DNA from: Larkinella arboricola
GTDB taxonomy: Bacteria > Bacteroidota > Bacteroidia > Cytophagales > Spirosomataceae
Reading direction: 5' to 3'
Assembly (NCBI RefSeq): GCF_003259745.1
Contig: NZ_QLMC01000008.1
Coordinates: 124,001 to 188,000, forward strand
DNA length: 64,000 nucleotides
This document shows positions 43,853 to 51,983 of this stretch, piece after piece (position 1 is the first letter of the stretch; each line of letters begins with the position of its first letter). The translations under genes were made by a program, and so were the position numbers. The notes below the pieces were generated by a model that worked only from the letters and a program-made list of their open reading frames with translations, was not told where the DNA came from and did not search any database.

Positions 43853-44728
43853 TTAGTCGGTTTCGGCCGCCTGTTCTGCCCTTTCGTTTGCTCGCCGGAT
43901 CTTCAGGTTATTATCCCGCAGAAACAGCCATACCGTGTGGCCGTTCTGCTTACATACCTGATCGAAGTCGCCGAAAACGCCCAGCTTGGCGATATCCATA
44001 AACGTCGTGATCAGGCCTTCGCCGTTCTGATACAGTGGTGGTTCATCGACTTCGGCCGGATCGTAGGCCAGTTTGTAGTTTTCTAAAAACCGATTGTTCG
44101 TATACTCAAAGTACTGAAGCACGGCCATCACCACACCCACCGGCAGATTTTGAGCCTGGAAAAGCTTCGCCCTCTCGTCGGCGTGAATCGTGTTATAAGC
44201 CTGGCGGATATCACCGTTGAAATCGGTCGATTTCCGCCAGGCCTGGGCATCTTTCCTGGCCGGGCGGCATAGGGTGGCCACCAACTGAAACACCGCCCGA
44301 ATGGATGGAAGATCGTTCCGGACATAAGCCAGATAATTAATATTGGCCATTGCGATTTCGATGGCGCTGGTATTGGAAAAGCCCGATTCCGGAAGCCAGT
44401 AATCCACGCCCTGGAAGGTGAATTTCTCGAAGGGCTTCGCCTGGATCTTCGTGGTAAACACCCACCGCGCCAGCCGCATCAACCGCCATTTTTGTTCCGT
44501 AGTCAATTGCTCCAGCAATGTTGAAGGCGCTCCTAAAAGCACTTTAGCGGCCGAATACTTCAGCACCGCTTCGGCGGCCGCGTCTTTCATGACCGCCGAA
44601 GCGCCATCTTTCCGGTCGCTGGGCTGTAGAAGCTGAAGCGGAAGAAGCGCCTGAATCTGTTCGGGCGTACATTCTTCCCAGCTTTGGGGCATCTGAAAGG
44701 TTTTGGTATCGATTTGAATCGTTTTCAT
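43853..44728 (-). CDS. Phage protein, unknown (291 residues)
   Basis: The soluble product starts MKTIQIDTKTFQMPQSWEEC and is largely helical with Trp/Arg-rich segments (KWRLMRLARWVFTTKIQ, NLKIRRANERAEQAAETD). It begins by ATGA overlap with the spanin-like gene upstream and ends at a terminator, so it is the last gene of the lysis/connector transcript. A tail-assembly role is possible from its place ahead of tail genes. No family recognised. Confidence 0.65.
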   Translation of the reverse strand: MKTIQIDTKTFQMPQSWEECTPEQIQALLPLQLLQPSDRKDGASAVMKDAAAEAVLKYSAAKVLLGAPSTLLEQLTTEQKWRLMRLARWVFTTKIQAKPFEKFTFQGVDYWLPESGFSNTSAIEIAMANINYLAYVRNDLPSIRAVFQLVATLCRPARKDAQAWRKSTDFNGDIRQAYNTIHADERAKLFQAQNLPVGVVMAVLQYFEYTNNRFLENYKLAYDPAEVDEPPLYQNGEGLITTFMDIAKLGVFGDFDQVCKQNGHTVWLFLRDNNLKIRRANERAEQAAETD

Positions 44729-45114
44729 TTGATCAAAAGGTATACGGCTAGGGCGGCTAGGCCGCGCCAGCCCCAGGCTTCGCGCTGGTATTTCTTGCGC
44801 CGATCGGCTTCGGCCGTGGCGGTTTGCTGGGATTGCTTCACTTCGTCCTTCAGCTGGTCGTTTTCGGCCGTTCTGGCGGTTAAAACTTCTTTGCAGTCCT
44901 GAAGATCGGCCTGGGCTTTTTCGGCCTGGTGCTGGGCAAAATCGCCCCGAATCAGATCGGCGTGAATCTTCTTTGCATTGGCCAGGAATTCGGCGCGAAT
45001 GGCCGAATCAGTTTCTGCCGTTATACCGCCCGTTGACTGCCCGCATAGATTCGATAAGGGACAAACGATCAGCAGAATCCAGAGCCGCTTTCTTGCGTAG
45101 TTCCAGGTTTTCAT
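44725..45114 (-). CDS. Membrane/secreted coiled-coil protein, spanin-like
   Basis: The 129-residue product has an amino-terminal signal-like segment (LWILLIVCPLSNLC), a coiled coil of about 65 residues rich in Ala/Glu/Gln (HQAEKAQADLQDCKEVLTAR) and a carboxy-terminal hydrophobic segment (WRGLAALAVYLLIK). The first 107 bases overlap the end of the preceding gene in another frame. The Cys near the signal is not in a standard lipobox. With the upstream membrane coiled-coil protein it resembles a two-component spanin (Rz/Rz1), based on topology and overlap only. Confidence 0.6.
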   Translation of the reverse strand: MKTWNYARKRLWILLIVCPLSNLCGQSTGGITAETDSAIRAEFLANAKKIHADLIRGDFAQHQAEKAQADLQDCKEVLTARTAENDQLKDEVKQSQQTATAEADRRKKYQREAWGWRGLAALAVYLLIK

Positions 45115-45358
45115 TCTCTTTTTCTTGAAGTAGAAGATCTTTTTCCTTCAGCTTTTGGCCGTAGATCGTGGCCTGGCGAAACGCTTCGGCGGCCGTGGCG
45201 GCCTTCAGCAGTTCCACCCGTTCAGCCTGGCAGGCCTGAAGCTGGCGCTGGCTGGCCAGGTAGCCCACGGCCCCGCCGATCACCAGGACCAGAATGGCCG
45301 CCCCGATCAGGCGGCCATTCTGGCGAAGTAGCTGGATCAGGTCGTTAAACCAGATCAT
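45008..45358 (-). CDS. Inner-membrane coiled-coil protein, Rz-like
   Basis: The 116-residue product has one amino-terminal membrane helix (LIGAAILVLVIGGAVGYLAS) and then a periplasmic coiled coil (QLQACQAERVELLKAATAAE, LKEKDLLLQEKENENLELRK). This is the topology of i-spanins, which help disrupt the outer membrane at lysis. The gene overlaps the holin-like gene by 14 bases and the next by 107 bases. Confidence 0.65.
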   Translation of the reverse strand: MIWFNDLIQLLRQNGRLIGAAILVLVIGGAVGYLASQRQLQACQAERVELLKAATAAEAFRQATIYGQKLKEKDLLLQEKENENLELRKKAALDSADRLSLIESMRAVNGRYNGRN

Positions 45359-45671
45359 TCGCTTTCTTCTCGTTTAGATCCGCCACGGCTTCTTCGTCCA
45401 GCGTCAGGCTGGCCATTACCGCGATTGTTCCCGATACCAGGCCCAGGATTTCGATCGCCAGCTGAAGCCAGGCGGGAACCGACCAGCCCAGGGCCGGAAT
45501 TCCCTGATCTTTGACAAACACCAGCGCCCCCGCCAGCACAGCCAGCACCGCACCGGCCTTGATTAGCGGCTGGAAGAACGGGCTGGATGGCGCGATGAAT
45601 CGGAATAGAAGTTCGCCAATCGTACCCTTCAGGAAGGGCATTTTTTGAAGTAGGACTAAAAGCTTTTGCAT
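45345..45671 (-). CDS. Holin-like membrane protein
   Basis: The product has 108 residues from MQKLLVLLQKMP (126 if started at 45725). Two membrane helices (LIKAGAVLAVLAGALVFV and LQLAIEILGLVSGTIAVMAS) with a short loop and a charged tail (DLNEKKANDLV) fit a class II-like holin, which makes the inner-membrane lesion that lets lysins out. It lies between a lysin and spanin-like genes. Another open frame covers the same bases (45355-45855). Confidence 0.7.
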   Translation of the reverse strand: MQKLLVLLQKMPFLKGTIGELLFRFIAPSSPFFQPLIKAGAVLAVLAGALVFVKDQGIPALGWSVPAWLQLAIEILGLVSGTIAVMASLTLDEEAVADLNEKKANDLV

Positions 45672-45855
45672 TGGTTGGTTGATTAAAAGGTGAACTGATT
45701 GGAAAAGATTGGGAAGCCGGGCCATCGGATGATCCGCCCCGGATCAGCGCCCACAGAACGGCCGCCACGGCGATTACAAACAGAAAGCCCAGCGCCAGGC
45801 TGATCTGGGCCGTCACGTACAGCAGATCGGCCAGATCATGCAAAAAGTCGATCAT
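45355..45855 (-). CDS. Small membrane protein whose frame overlaps the holin gene
   Basis: The frame starts with an ATGA overlap on the lysin stop (45852-45855). The first 45 residues are convincing (MIDFLHDLADLLYVTAQISL followed by ALGFLFVIAVAAVLWALI, one membrane helix). Beyond about residue 75 the frame runs through the holin gene in a different phase and the product becomes Gly/Arg-rich and shadow-like. Either a truly overlapping gene, or a frameshift joining the first part to the holin frame, would explain this. The amino-terminal half is the part I trust. Confidence 0.5.
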   Translation of the reverse strand: MIDFLHDLADLLYVTAQISLALGFLFVIAVAAVLWALIRGGSSDGPASQSFPISSPFNQPTNAKAFSPTSKNALPEGYDWRTSIPIHRAIQPVLPAANQGRCGAGCAGGGAGVCQRSGNSGPGLVGSRLASAGDRNPGPGIGNNRGNGQPDAGRRSRGGSKREESE

Positions 45856-46535
45856 ATTGAAGTGGATTGTAAGCTGGTGAAGTACGGCGTGATCCAGTTG
45901 GCGATCATTTTGATTTCGGCGGTTCGGCGGTAGTTGATGTAACAGCCGCCCTTTGTGCCTTTGCCCCCGGTTGTGTTGAAGCCGATGCACTTAACCCGAT
46001 CATCTTCATCGGGATCATACCGATCCTGGGCGATTCCTTCGACGTGGCTGGCGAAAATCGATACGGCATCCATCCGCCCCGGCTTTTTGCCGATCCGCTG
46101 GTTTCCCCGCCCGTTCCGCTTGTAGATGATATTCTTCGCCTGGCTGAAGTAGGAACGCACCATTCCGACCCCGACCACCGGCAGTTTTACACCGTTGATG
46201 GCGTGAACGTAATAAAAGGCCGACGCGCAATAGTGGGCGTTTTTGGGCAGGTGGTTAAAGCGGTTAATGGCCGCGATCCACGCCCCATCATTTTGATTCG
46301 TCTTTTCGGTTTTGCCGACGAAAGTAGCCGCCGAATCGTATACGGCCTGGCGAAGCTGGGCTTCACTTTGAAAGGTTGGAAATACAGGCGGCCGCTTCTC
46401 ACTGGCCTTCTTTGCCAGCCCCGAAGCGGCCGCCTTTTTAGAAGTTTGCGCGATTACGGTTTGACTGAATGCGATAAGGCCAGATAAAACAGTAAGCCCA
46501 AACAAAAAGCGGTAGTGATTAAGGATCGTTGCCAC
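45852..46535 (-). CDS. Secreted NlpC/P60- or CHAP-like lysin
   Basis: The 227-residue product has a signal peptide (LFGLTVLSGLIAFSQTVIAQ), then an Ala/Lys-rich linker and a cysteine-peptidase-like domain: Cys103 in KNAHYCASAFYYVHAINGV and His164 in MDAVSIFASHVEGIAQD, spacing typical of NlpC/P60 or CHAP amidases. The carboxy terminus (CIGFNTTGGKGTKGGCYINY) holds two more Cys. A Sec signal on a phage lysin means it may leave the cell without a large holin. The start lies inside the previous gene (82-base overlap). Confidence 0.75.
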   Translation of the reverse strand: MATILNHYRFLFGLTVLSGLIAFSQTVIAQTSKKAAASGLAKKASEKRPPVFPTFQSEAQLRQAVYDSAATFVGKTEKTNQNDGAWIAAINRFNHLPKNAHYCASAFYYVHAINGVKLPVVGVGMVRSYFSQAKNIIYKRNGRGNQRIGKKPGRMDAVSIFASHVEGIAQDRYDPDEDDRVKCIGFNTTGGKGTKGGCYINYRRTAEIKMIANWITPYFTSLQSTSI

Positions 46536-47260
46536 GGTGTTAGATCTTCGTAAAACTCCGTGTAAAAGTCCTTCTTCGACTTCACGAATGGTAGGACATA
46601 AAAACCCACGAACGGCACGATCATAAACAGAATCAGAAGCGCCACCGGCAGATCCGTAAACACCACCAGCTTTTCAAAAAAGAACTTCTGAATACTGGTC
46701 AGATCGTACGGCTGAAGGTGCTGTTCCATCGGAAGGCTTTCGTTCAGCTTCAGAATCGACTTGTGGAACTGATTGAAGCGGTTGTAACAGAAGCTAATCG
46801 CCAGCAGAATCCCGGCCACCTGAAGCATGGCCACCACCGGCCGCTTCAGGAAGGGCTGTTTCGGCTTTTGCTCGGCCAGTCCTTCGGCCAGCTGTTTCTG
46901 ATCCAGGCCTAGGGCCGCGCCGATTCGATACGCTTCTTCTTCGGACTGGCGGGCGATTCTAAGAAGCTTCTTTTTTTCTTCTTCATCGGTTTCGTGGCGG
47001 GCTAGTTGGCGAATTCCTTCGGCATCGATCAAATGGCCTTCGCGTACCGCCAACATCTGGGCGCGAGCGGCCTGGGCTTCGGCCTGTTCTTCTTCGTGGA
47101 TCCGCTGAAGCTCGGCTTCCGCTTCCATAATGGCTTGCTGGGCCAGGGCTTTCTTCTCCTGAAGGGCATCCGTAGGAGCGGCATCGATACGGCCGGTCGT
47201 TACCGTGGTTTTTTGTGTTTCGCTGGCCACGATCGGGCCGCTGGTTACTTGGGGTTTCAT
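46454..47260 (-). CDS. Membrane protein with coiled coil, unknown
   Basis: From the ATG at 47260 (ATGA overlap with the gene before) the product has 268 residues. The first 130 form a Glu/Ala/Gln-rich coiled coil (EAELQRIHEEEQAEAQAARA). Three hydrophobic segments follow (VVAMLQVAGILLAISFCY, LPVALLILFMIVPFVGFYVL, LITTAFCLGLLFYLAL). No family recognised. Place between connector and lysin suggests a role in lysis or in the membrane. Confidence 0.65.
   Translation of the reverse strand: MKPQVTSGPIVASETQKTTVTTGRIDAAPTDALQEKKALAQQAIMEAEAELQRIHEEEQAEAQAARAQMLAVREGHLIDAEGIRQLARHETDEEEKKKLLRIARQSEEEAYRIGAALGLDQKQLAEGLAEQKPKQPFLKRPVVAMLQVAGILLAISFCYNRFNQFHKSILKLNESLPMEQHLQPYDLTSIQKFFFEKLVVFTDLPVALLILFMIVPFVGFYVLPFVKSKKDFYTEFYEDLTPWQRSLITTAFCLGLLFYLALSHSVKP
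46591..46599 (-). promoter_or_regulatory. RTCCTAY motif inside a gene, before the lysin start
   Basis: ATGTCCTAC on the minus strand lies within the coding part of the membrane protein gene, 56 bases before the lysin ATG. Distance and sequence match the intergenic copies. Confidence 0.35.
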
Positions 47261-47487
47261 TGGTTTGAACGTGGTTTTAAACAGTGAATACAAAAGCTAA
47301 TCAGGGCCACAGCGGCCAGGTAGACCACCAGCAGAACCACCGCCAGCAGGATCCCAGCGATCGGAAGCCAAACGGGCGATAACACCCAGATCCAGGAAAG
47401 TTTCAGGATCCCGGCCACCTTCAGCACCAGGGCCAGCAGGAACGCCACTTCCAGCGCCCCGATCAGAAATAACGTTTTAAAGCTCAT
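47257..47487 (-). CDS. Small two-helix membrane protein
   Basis: The 76-residue product is almost all hydrophobic (FLIGALEVAFLLALVLKVAG and GILLAVVLLVVYLAAVALIS) with a basic end. It overlaps both neighbours by ATGA. A second holin candidate. Confidence 0.6.
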   Translation of the reverse strand: MSFKTLFLIGALEVAFLLALVLKVAGILKLSWIWVLSPVWLPIAGILLAVVLLVVYLAAVALISFCIHCLKPRSNQ

Positions 47488-48482
47488 AAGACGAAATAGG
47501 GGTTTTTAGGATCATTCTTCGGCCGCCGAACGTAGCCCCCGGCCGCTGGCGCGACATACAACGGCGAATTGAAATACAGCGCCAGCTGAGTCGCCGAAGC
47601 GTTCGCGTTCAGGTAGTTCCGCAATTCGGCGGCTTTCTGCTCTCCTTTTGCCAGGGCATCGCTACGGATCTGGTTCAGGCGTTCGCCGGTTAGGGCGTTT
47701 TCGTTTACGATCCCATCGGTTTCCGATACCAGCCGTAAATCCGTGTTCAGGTTCAGGTACGGAATTTTCAGGCTGAAGCCGTAGTGAACCACCGCTTTCC
47801 GCGCCAGGTTTAGCACTTCAATTTCCGCGTACGTAGGCAGTTCAGCCCCCGCCAGCTTCGCCTTCAGGGCATCGTACAAAGCCGCGCCCAGCACCGGCCG
47901 GATGTATTCTTCTTCGGCCAGGTTGAAATACTCCCGGATCGACAGGTACAACCGGCGGCTTTTCTGAATCGGCGGAAAGTATTTGGTGGCTTCACTGGCC
48001 GAACTGATCAGCTGGCTTTTCTGGATCGTGTAGGCTTCCGACCCCTTCCAGGTTTCAAAGCCATCGGCGTTTTGCTCCAGCCAGGCCAGGGCCGCTTCCA
48101 GGTAGCGTTCGGCCTTATCCTGGTGGCTTTTCGTCGTGGCCACGTAGAGCCATTTGGGCATGGCCTGGGTATTCGGCACGGAATTCATGACCATACCGCC
48201 TTCGCCCGTAACCGTGATCAGCGAAGGCATGGCATCCAGGTACGTATACCAGGCCAGCGCCATTTTCAGCTTGTGCTTTAGCTCCAGCTGAAGCGGGTTC
48301 AGATTTTCCGATCCGGCCAGCAGATCGTACAATTCCTGGCCGATGGCTGGGATTAGATAGGTGAGTTCCGCTCCGGCCACGAAGGGCTTCCAGGTTTTCC
48401 ACTCCATCGTTTTGTGGATCCCGCCCAGGTATTCTTTCAGGCCGCCTTCGTCGCCGACCGTTTTCGTATCGTTAAACAGCAT
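47484..48482 (-). CDS. DUF6712-like head-tail connector protein
   Basis: The 332-residue product contains two similar halves (YLIPAIGQELYDLLAGSENL; YIRPVLGAALYDALKAKLAG). This pattern belongs to a Bacteroidota phage family I recall as DUF6712, found just after the portal and thought to be a head completion or connector protein. It overlaps the portal gene by 11 bases. The internal repeat suggests a duplication of an adaptor domain. Confidence 0.75.
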   Translation of the reverse strand: MLFNDTKTVGDEGGLKEYLGGIHKTMEWKTWKPFVAGAELTYLIPAIGQELYDLLAGSENLNPLQLELKHKLKMALAWYTYLDAMPSLITVTGEGGMVMNSVPNTQAMPKWLYVATTKSHQDKAERYLEAALAWLEQNADGFETWKGSEAYTIQKSQLISSASEATKYFPPIQKSRRLYLSIREYFNLAEEEYIRPVLGAALYDALKAKLAGAELPTYAEIEVLNLARKAVVHYGFSLKIPYLNLNTDLRLVSETDGIVNENALTGERLNQIRSDALAKGEQKAAELRNYLNANASATQLALYFNSPLYVAPAAGGYVRRPKNDPKNPYFVL

Positions 48483-49794
48483 CTTCTTCGTCGTTTTCGT
48501 CGGTGGATTTTTTACCCGAATTCGGGTTTTGCCCGCTTCCGCTGGGCGTTACATCGTAGGTATACAGCGAAATATTGCGGATATCAAAATCCATTTCTTC
48601 CGGCCAGCCGTTGATCCGCTTGGCGATCCGAAGCACCTGAAGCAAAATCAGCCGATCCACGTACGTTAAAAAGCCTTGCTGGTAATTGGCGGCCGCTTCC
48701 AGTTCCTTCCCGGATCCGCCCAGCTTGCCGCCCGTATCGATTCCCGCCAGGGCCGGAAGAACACCGTGGCCGCTGGCCTGGGCCACGTTGGCCGTGTTGA
48801 ATAAGCCCACATAGGCATCATCCGACATCGGATTTTTGAGTGGCGTAATAATTACCCCGCCCACCGGCTGGCCACTTAGTCCGCGCTGGTGGAACGTAAA
48901 CAGGGTTTTTTCGGCGTTGTCGGTCCCTTCTAGACTTTCGCCCATTTTCTGAAGGGTTTCTTCCATCAGCTTATCCTTCTCGTCCTGGGTTAAGCCTTCT
49001 TTATCGAAATAATCGTCCGGCACCGAAATATGGTACTTCAGATTATAGCCGTTATCCAGCCCCGAATCGTGAAACTTCGGGATCTTGTTGGCCACCTTTG
49101 CCCAGGCTTCGGTGGACCACCATTCCGGAAAACTGTAATAATCCTGGCCGGGCATCAGATCCATCAGCTGGAGAATCGAAACCGGGTATTTGGTCGGATC
49201 CTTCGGATCAAAAGCCGGATAAACCTTTGTATCGCTGGCTTTGTAAGCCTTCGTTCCGAAGTTGGGATTCACCAGGAAGGCGGATTTCTTCAGTTCGCCC
49301 GCCTTTAGCTTTCTGACCCGGCATTTAAAAGCGTCCAGTACTTCCACGTCCGCCAGCTTCTTGCTGGTGTCCAGCGTCAGCACCACAAACGCGTTTGCGC
49401 TGAAGCCGTACTGAAGCGCCATCGATACGAATTCCAGATCCCAGTTCACCAGGTCTTTCCAGGCCTGGAATTCGGGAAAAATAACGGGTTCGTACCTGGT
49501 GGGCTGGCCTTTGATTTCCTTTCCGGCGTGGGTATACACGCCCAGGCCCACGGTAAAATCCCGACGCGTTTTGATCAGCCGCCATTTATTCGGCGAATCA
49601 CTGGCCAGCTTGTGCATTTTCACCAGCTGATCATCCTTCGCCCCCCAGGGAACGTACTCCGATCGGGATTTATAGCCCGCGCCCGCGACGTGGGCGGAAA
49701 CATCCGCTTCGCCAAACGTCACCAGGGCCGCTTCTTTTTTGCTTCCAAACGATAAGGCGTATACGCCCGCGCCCAGCTTCCGAAATGTTGACAT
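48472..49794 (-). CDS. Phage portal protein
   Basis: The 440-residue product has the features of portals in Bacteroidota siphoviruses: an amino-terminal arm, an alpha/beta wing region (KWRLIKTRRDFTVGLGVYTH), a helical stem (FPEFQAWKDLVNWDLEFVSM, NAFVVLTLDTSKKLADVEVL) and a disordered acidic tail (SGQNPNSGKKSTDENDEEDA). Portals form the dodecameric entry ring for DNA. Position next to the terminase and connector supports the call. Confidence 0.85.
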   Translation of the reverse strand: MSTFRKLGAGVYALSFGSKKEAALVTFGEADVSAHVAGAGYKSRSEYVPWGAKDDQLVKMHKLASDSPNKWRLIKTRRDFTVGLGVYTHAGKEIKGQPTRYEPVIFPEFQAWKDLVNWDLEFVSMALQYGFSANAFVVLTLDTSKKLADVEVLDAFKCRVRKLKAGELKKSAFLVNPNFGTKAYKASDTKVYPAFDPKDPTKYPVSILQLMDLMPGQDYYSFPEWWSTEAWAKVANKIPKFHDSGLDNGYNLKYHISVPDDYFDKEGLTQDEKDKLMEETLQKMGESLEGTDNAEKTLFTFHQRGLSGQPVGGVIITPLKNPMSDDAYVGLFNTANVAQASGHGVLPALAGIDTGGKLGGSGKELEAAANYQQGFLTYVDRLILLQVLRIAKRINGWPEEMDFDIRNISLYTYDVTPSGSGQNPNSGKKSTDENDEEDAV

Positions 49795-49796
49795 GG

Positions 49797-50108
49797 TTAG
49801 TAGTTGTGAAAAATTCGGTAGCCGTTGTAGTACTCCATTAATTCGATCTTCACTTCAAACGTGTGCTTCTGTTCACAGTCCCACAGCAGCAGCGCCCCGG
49901 CGAAATTCATGTTTCGCCGAATCCCCTGAAGATCCTTCCGGTTGCCGCCTTCGGATCCGGCCGGAAGCTTCGCTTTCGTGGGGTTTTTCTTTACCTGGGC
50001 TTTGTAGCTGGTGGATCCGTCCAGCTTCCGGAATTTCAGGCTGAAGGTTTTGCCCGGCTCCTGGATTTCGTGCAGTACGGTTTTCAGTGTAATCGTTCGG
50101 TCTTGCAT
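49797..50108 (-). CDS. Small phage protein between terminase and portal
   Basis: The 103-residue product (MQDRTITLKTVLHEIQEPGK, KHTFEVKIELMEYYNGYRIF) has a beta-rich pattern and ends two bases before the portal start. The motif GTGTCCTAT lies about 50 bases upstream, in a 306-base non-coding gap. Function unknown. Confidence 0.65.
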   Translation of the reverse strand: MQDRTITLKTVLHEIQEPGKTFSLKFRKLDGSTSYKAQVKKNPTKAKLPAGSEGGNRKDLQGIRRNMNFAGALLLWDCEQKHTFEVKIELMEYYNGYRIFHNY

Positions 50109-50414
50109 CGGCTTTTTCTAAGTCGATGCAAGGTTAATCCAGGGATTTCGCCCGTAATAGGACACTTTTTCAGGGCGAATGCTGGTCAAAAACGGACGTT
50201 TTGCAGTCTAAAAAAGGGCGATCTTCCTGATGGTAAATCAGTTAGACCGCCCCGCGCCCAAAAAACCGGCCTTTCTATCTCTATAGCTGACACCGCCCTT
50301 TACCGCCGACCGCCACGGCGGCCCCCAAAAAACGGAATATAACTCCCTAAACCCCGGCCGGGATCGGGCTGGATCTGCAAGAATCTTCCCTGAATTTCTA
50401 AGAGCGATGGCCTA
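50109..50414. other. 306-base non-coding gap between terminase and portal genes
   Basis: No gene is seen. It holds GTGTCCTAT (minus, 50157-50165) in the loop of an inverted repeat TTCGCCC / GGGCGAA (50147-50153 and 50173-50179). Further right are GC-rich words (ACCGCC, CCGCCACGGCGG near 50310-50322). Its place next to the large terminase makes a packaging signal possible. Confidence 0.5.
50157..50165 (-). promoter_or_regulatory. RTCCTAY motif upstream of the gene at 50108
   Basis: GTGTCCTAT on the minus strand, 49 bases before the ATG, in the loop of a 7-bp inverted repeat. Confidence 0.45.
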
Positions 50415-51983
50415 TCAGCCCCGGTAGATGTATAGCTGGTTTTGCTGGCCTGCGCGGCTGTTGGGCATCAGCTTACGGTACTTGCCCCATACGATGTAGT
50501 CGAGTGCATCGGTGCCATCGGTGGCGTACTCGCGGTTCCGGCTACTCTGCTCACTGCTCTTGTCCTTCTTGAAGTCGCCCGTTACCGGAGCCATCTGTAA
50601 CGCTATCAACAGCGGCTTGTTATAGTTCTGATTGAATCGTAGGCGTGGGGTACGATCTGACGCTTCTTCCATCAGGTGGTTAATCAGGATGTATTTATCC
50701 TTGTGGCTGGGATAGGTGAACCGCTGATACTCCCGGCGTACCTTCCAGCCCTTCTTAATCAGCACATCACAGAACTGATCAAAGAAGGGCCGATTCTCCT
50801 GGCTACTAGCGGCCGATTTGGACTTCCCCGAAGGATCGCCCCAGACGGCCACCTCTTTCCCTGGGTGCTTTTCGTACTTCTGATCGAAGGCTTCGGCCAG
50901 CTGAACCAGCAGGTTCTTATCGATTTCAATCGTGGGCTTCCGAAACTCGCTGTTTATGATCCGGAATTCCGGGCCGATTTCCTGGCAAATGACCATCCAG
51001 CAAATGGCCGCGTTAAAATCCAGGCTTAATTCCAGCAGTTTGTTTTCCCGGTAGTCGTTCGACTGGTGTAAATGAAGCTTGGTTTTATCGTCGTATTCGT
51101 ACCGATAGCTTTCGTAATAGCAATGCTTCAGCGTTGAAAAAGCGAAATAAAAACCGTCTGGTCGGCGGCCGGTTCGCTTGTTGTATACTTCCACATCCAG
51201 CGTCAGCGGATCCAGGGAATCTTCCAGGGTTTTCAGGTAGTTCGGCGGCAGTACATCGGCGTTGTCCTGGAAAGTGGATTCCAAAAAAAGAGTTTCTGGC
51301 GGTATAAGCTCTTTTTCCTGGTCGCTCATCAGGGCGCGTTTTTCCAGGTCGGCTTTCCACTGTTCTTCCGTTTCGTAAATCCACATTCCTTCCTGGCTCC
51401 AGGCGGCCGACGAAAAATCGTAAAACGATAAATGCAAATGGGATTTGGCAAAGCTGGCGTGTCGGTTCGCCCGCATGGCGGGCAGTAGTACCGTTTTGAT
51501 AAATTCGTGCTTCATCGTGGCCGATTCATCCACCAGGATCCCATCGGAGTTAATACCCCGCTGGGAATCGGGCCGGTCCTGGCTCACCAGCTGGAGCGTG
51601 AAGCCGTTGATGAAACAGATGCAGTACTGCCAGCCTTTTTTCCCAGGGCTGGAGTAGGGTTTGTACCAGTGATCGGGCGGCTGTTGCCCGATGACATACA
51701 CGCCGTGGGGCGTGACCTTGTTGTACTCCAGATACCCCATTCTCGACAGGGCGTTTTTCACTTCCGGAAGTACGATCAGATCCAGCTGTACATAGGTCAG
51801 ACCCGCCAGCACCACTTTTGCCCTGGGTAGGTGTTCAAACATCATTCCGACTACGTTGCCCAGGGTGGTCGTTTTGCCCGATCCCCGGCCGCCCTGGAAG
51901 GTTTTCCGCTTCGCCCTGGAGCGAAAAAACTTCAGCTGTTTCGCGTTGGCGTAGATCTGGCGCGTGGTAGGTGCTTTATTCAT
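50415..51983 (-). CDS. terL: Terminase large subunit
   Basis: This is the ATP-driven DNA packaging motor and nuclease, 522 residues. Walker A is GGRGSGKTT at 31-39; Walker B with the catalytic Glu is GILVDESAT at 148-156. The carboxy-terminal RNase H-like nuclease domain shows LELSLDFNAAICWMV and VAVWGDPSGKSKSA with likely metal-binding Asp residues. Length and motif spacing are normal. The start overlaps the small subunit gene by eight bases, so they are translated together. Confidence 0.95.
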   Translation of the reverse strand: MNKAPTTRQIYANAKQLKFFRSRAKRKTFQGGRGSGKTTTLGNVVGMMFEHLPRAKVVLAGLTYVQLDLIVLPEVKNALSRMGYLEYNKVTPHGVYVIGQQPPDHWYKPYSSPGKKGWQYCICFINGFTLQLVSQDRPDSQRGINSDGILVDESATMKHEFIKTVLLPAMRANRHASFAKSHLHLSFYDFSSAAWSQEGMWIYETEEQWKADLEKRALMSDQEKELIPPETLFLESTFQDNADVLPPNYLKTLEDSLDPLTLDVEVYNKRTGRRPDGFYFAFSTLKHCYYESYRYEYDDKTKLHLHQSNDYRENKLLELSLDFNAAICWMVICQEIGPEFRIINSEFRKPTIEIDKNLLVQLAEAFDQKYEKHPGKEVAVWGDPSGKSKSAASSQENRPFFDQFCDVLIKKGWKVRREYQRFTYPSHKDKYILINHLMEEASDRTPRLRFNQNYNKPLLIALQMAPVTGDFKKDKSSEQSSRNREYATDGTDALDYIVWGKYRKLMPNSRAGQQNQLYIYRG

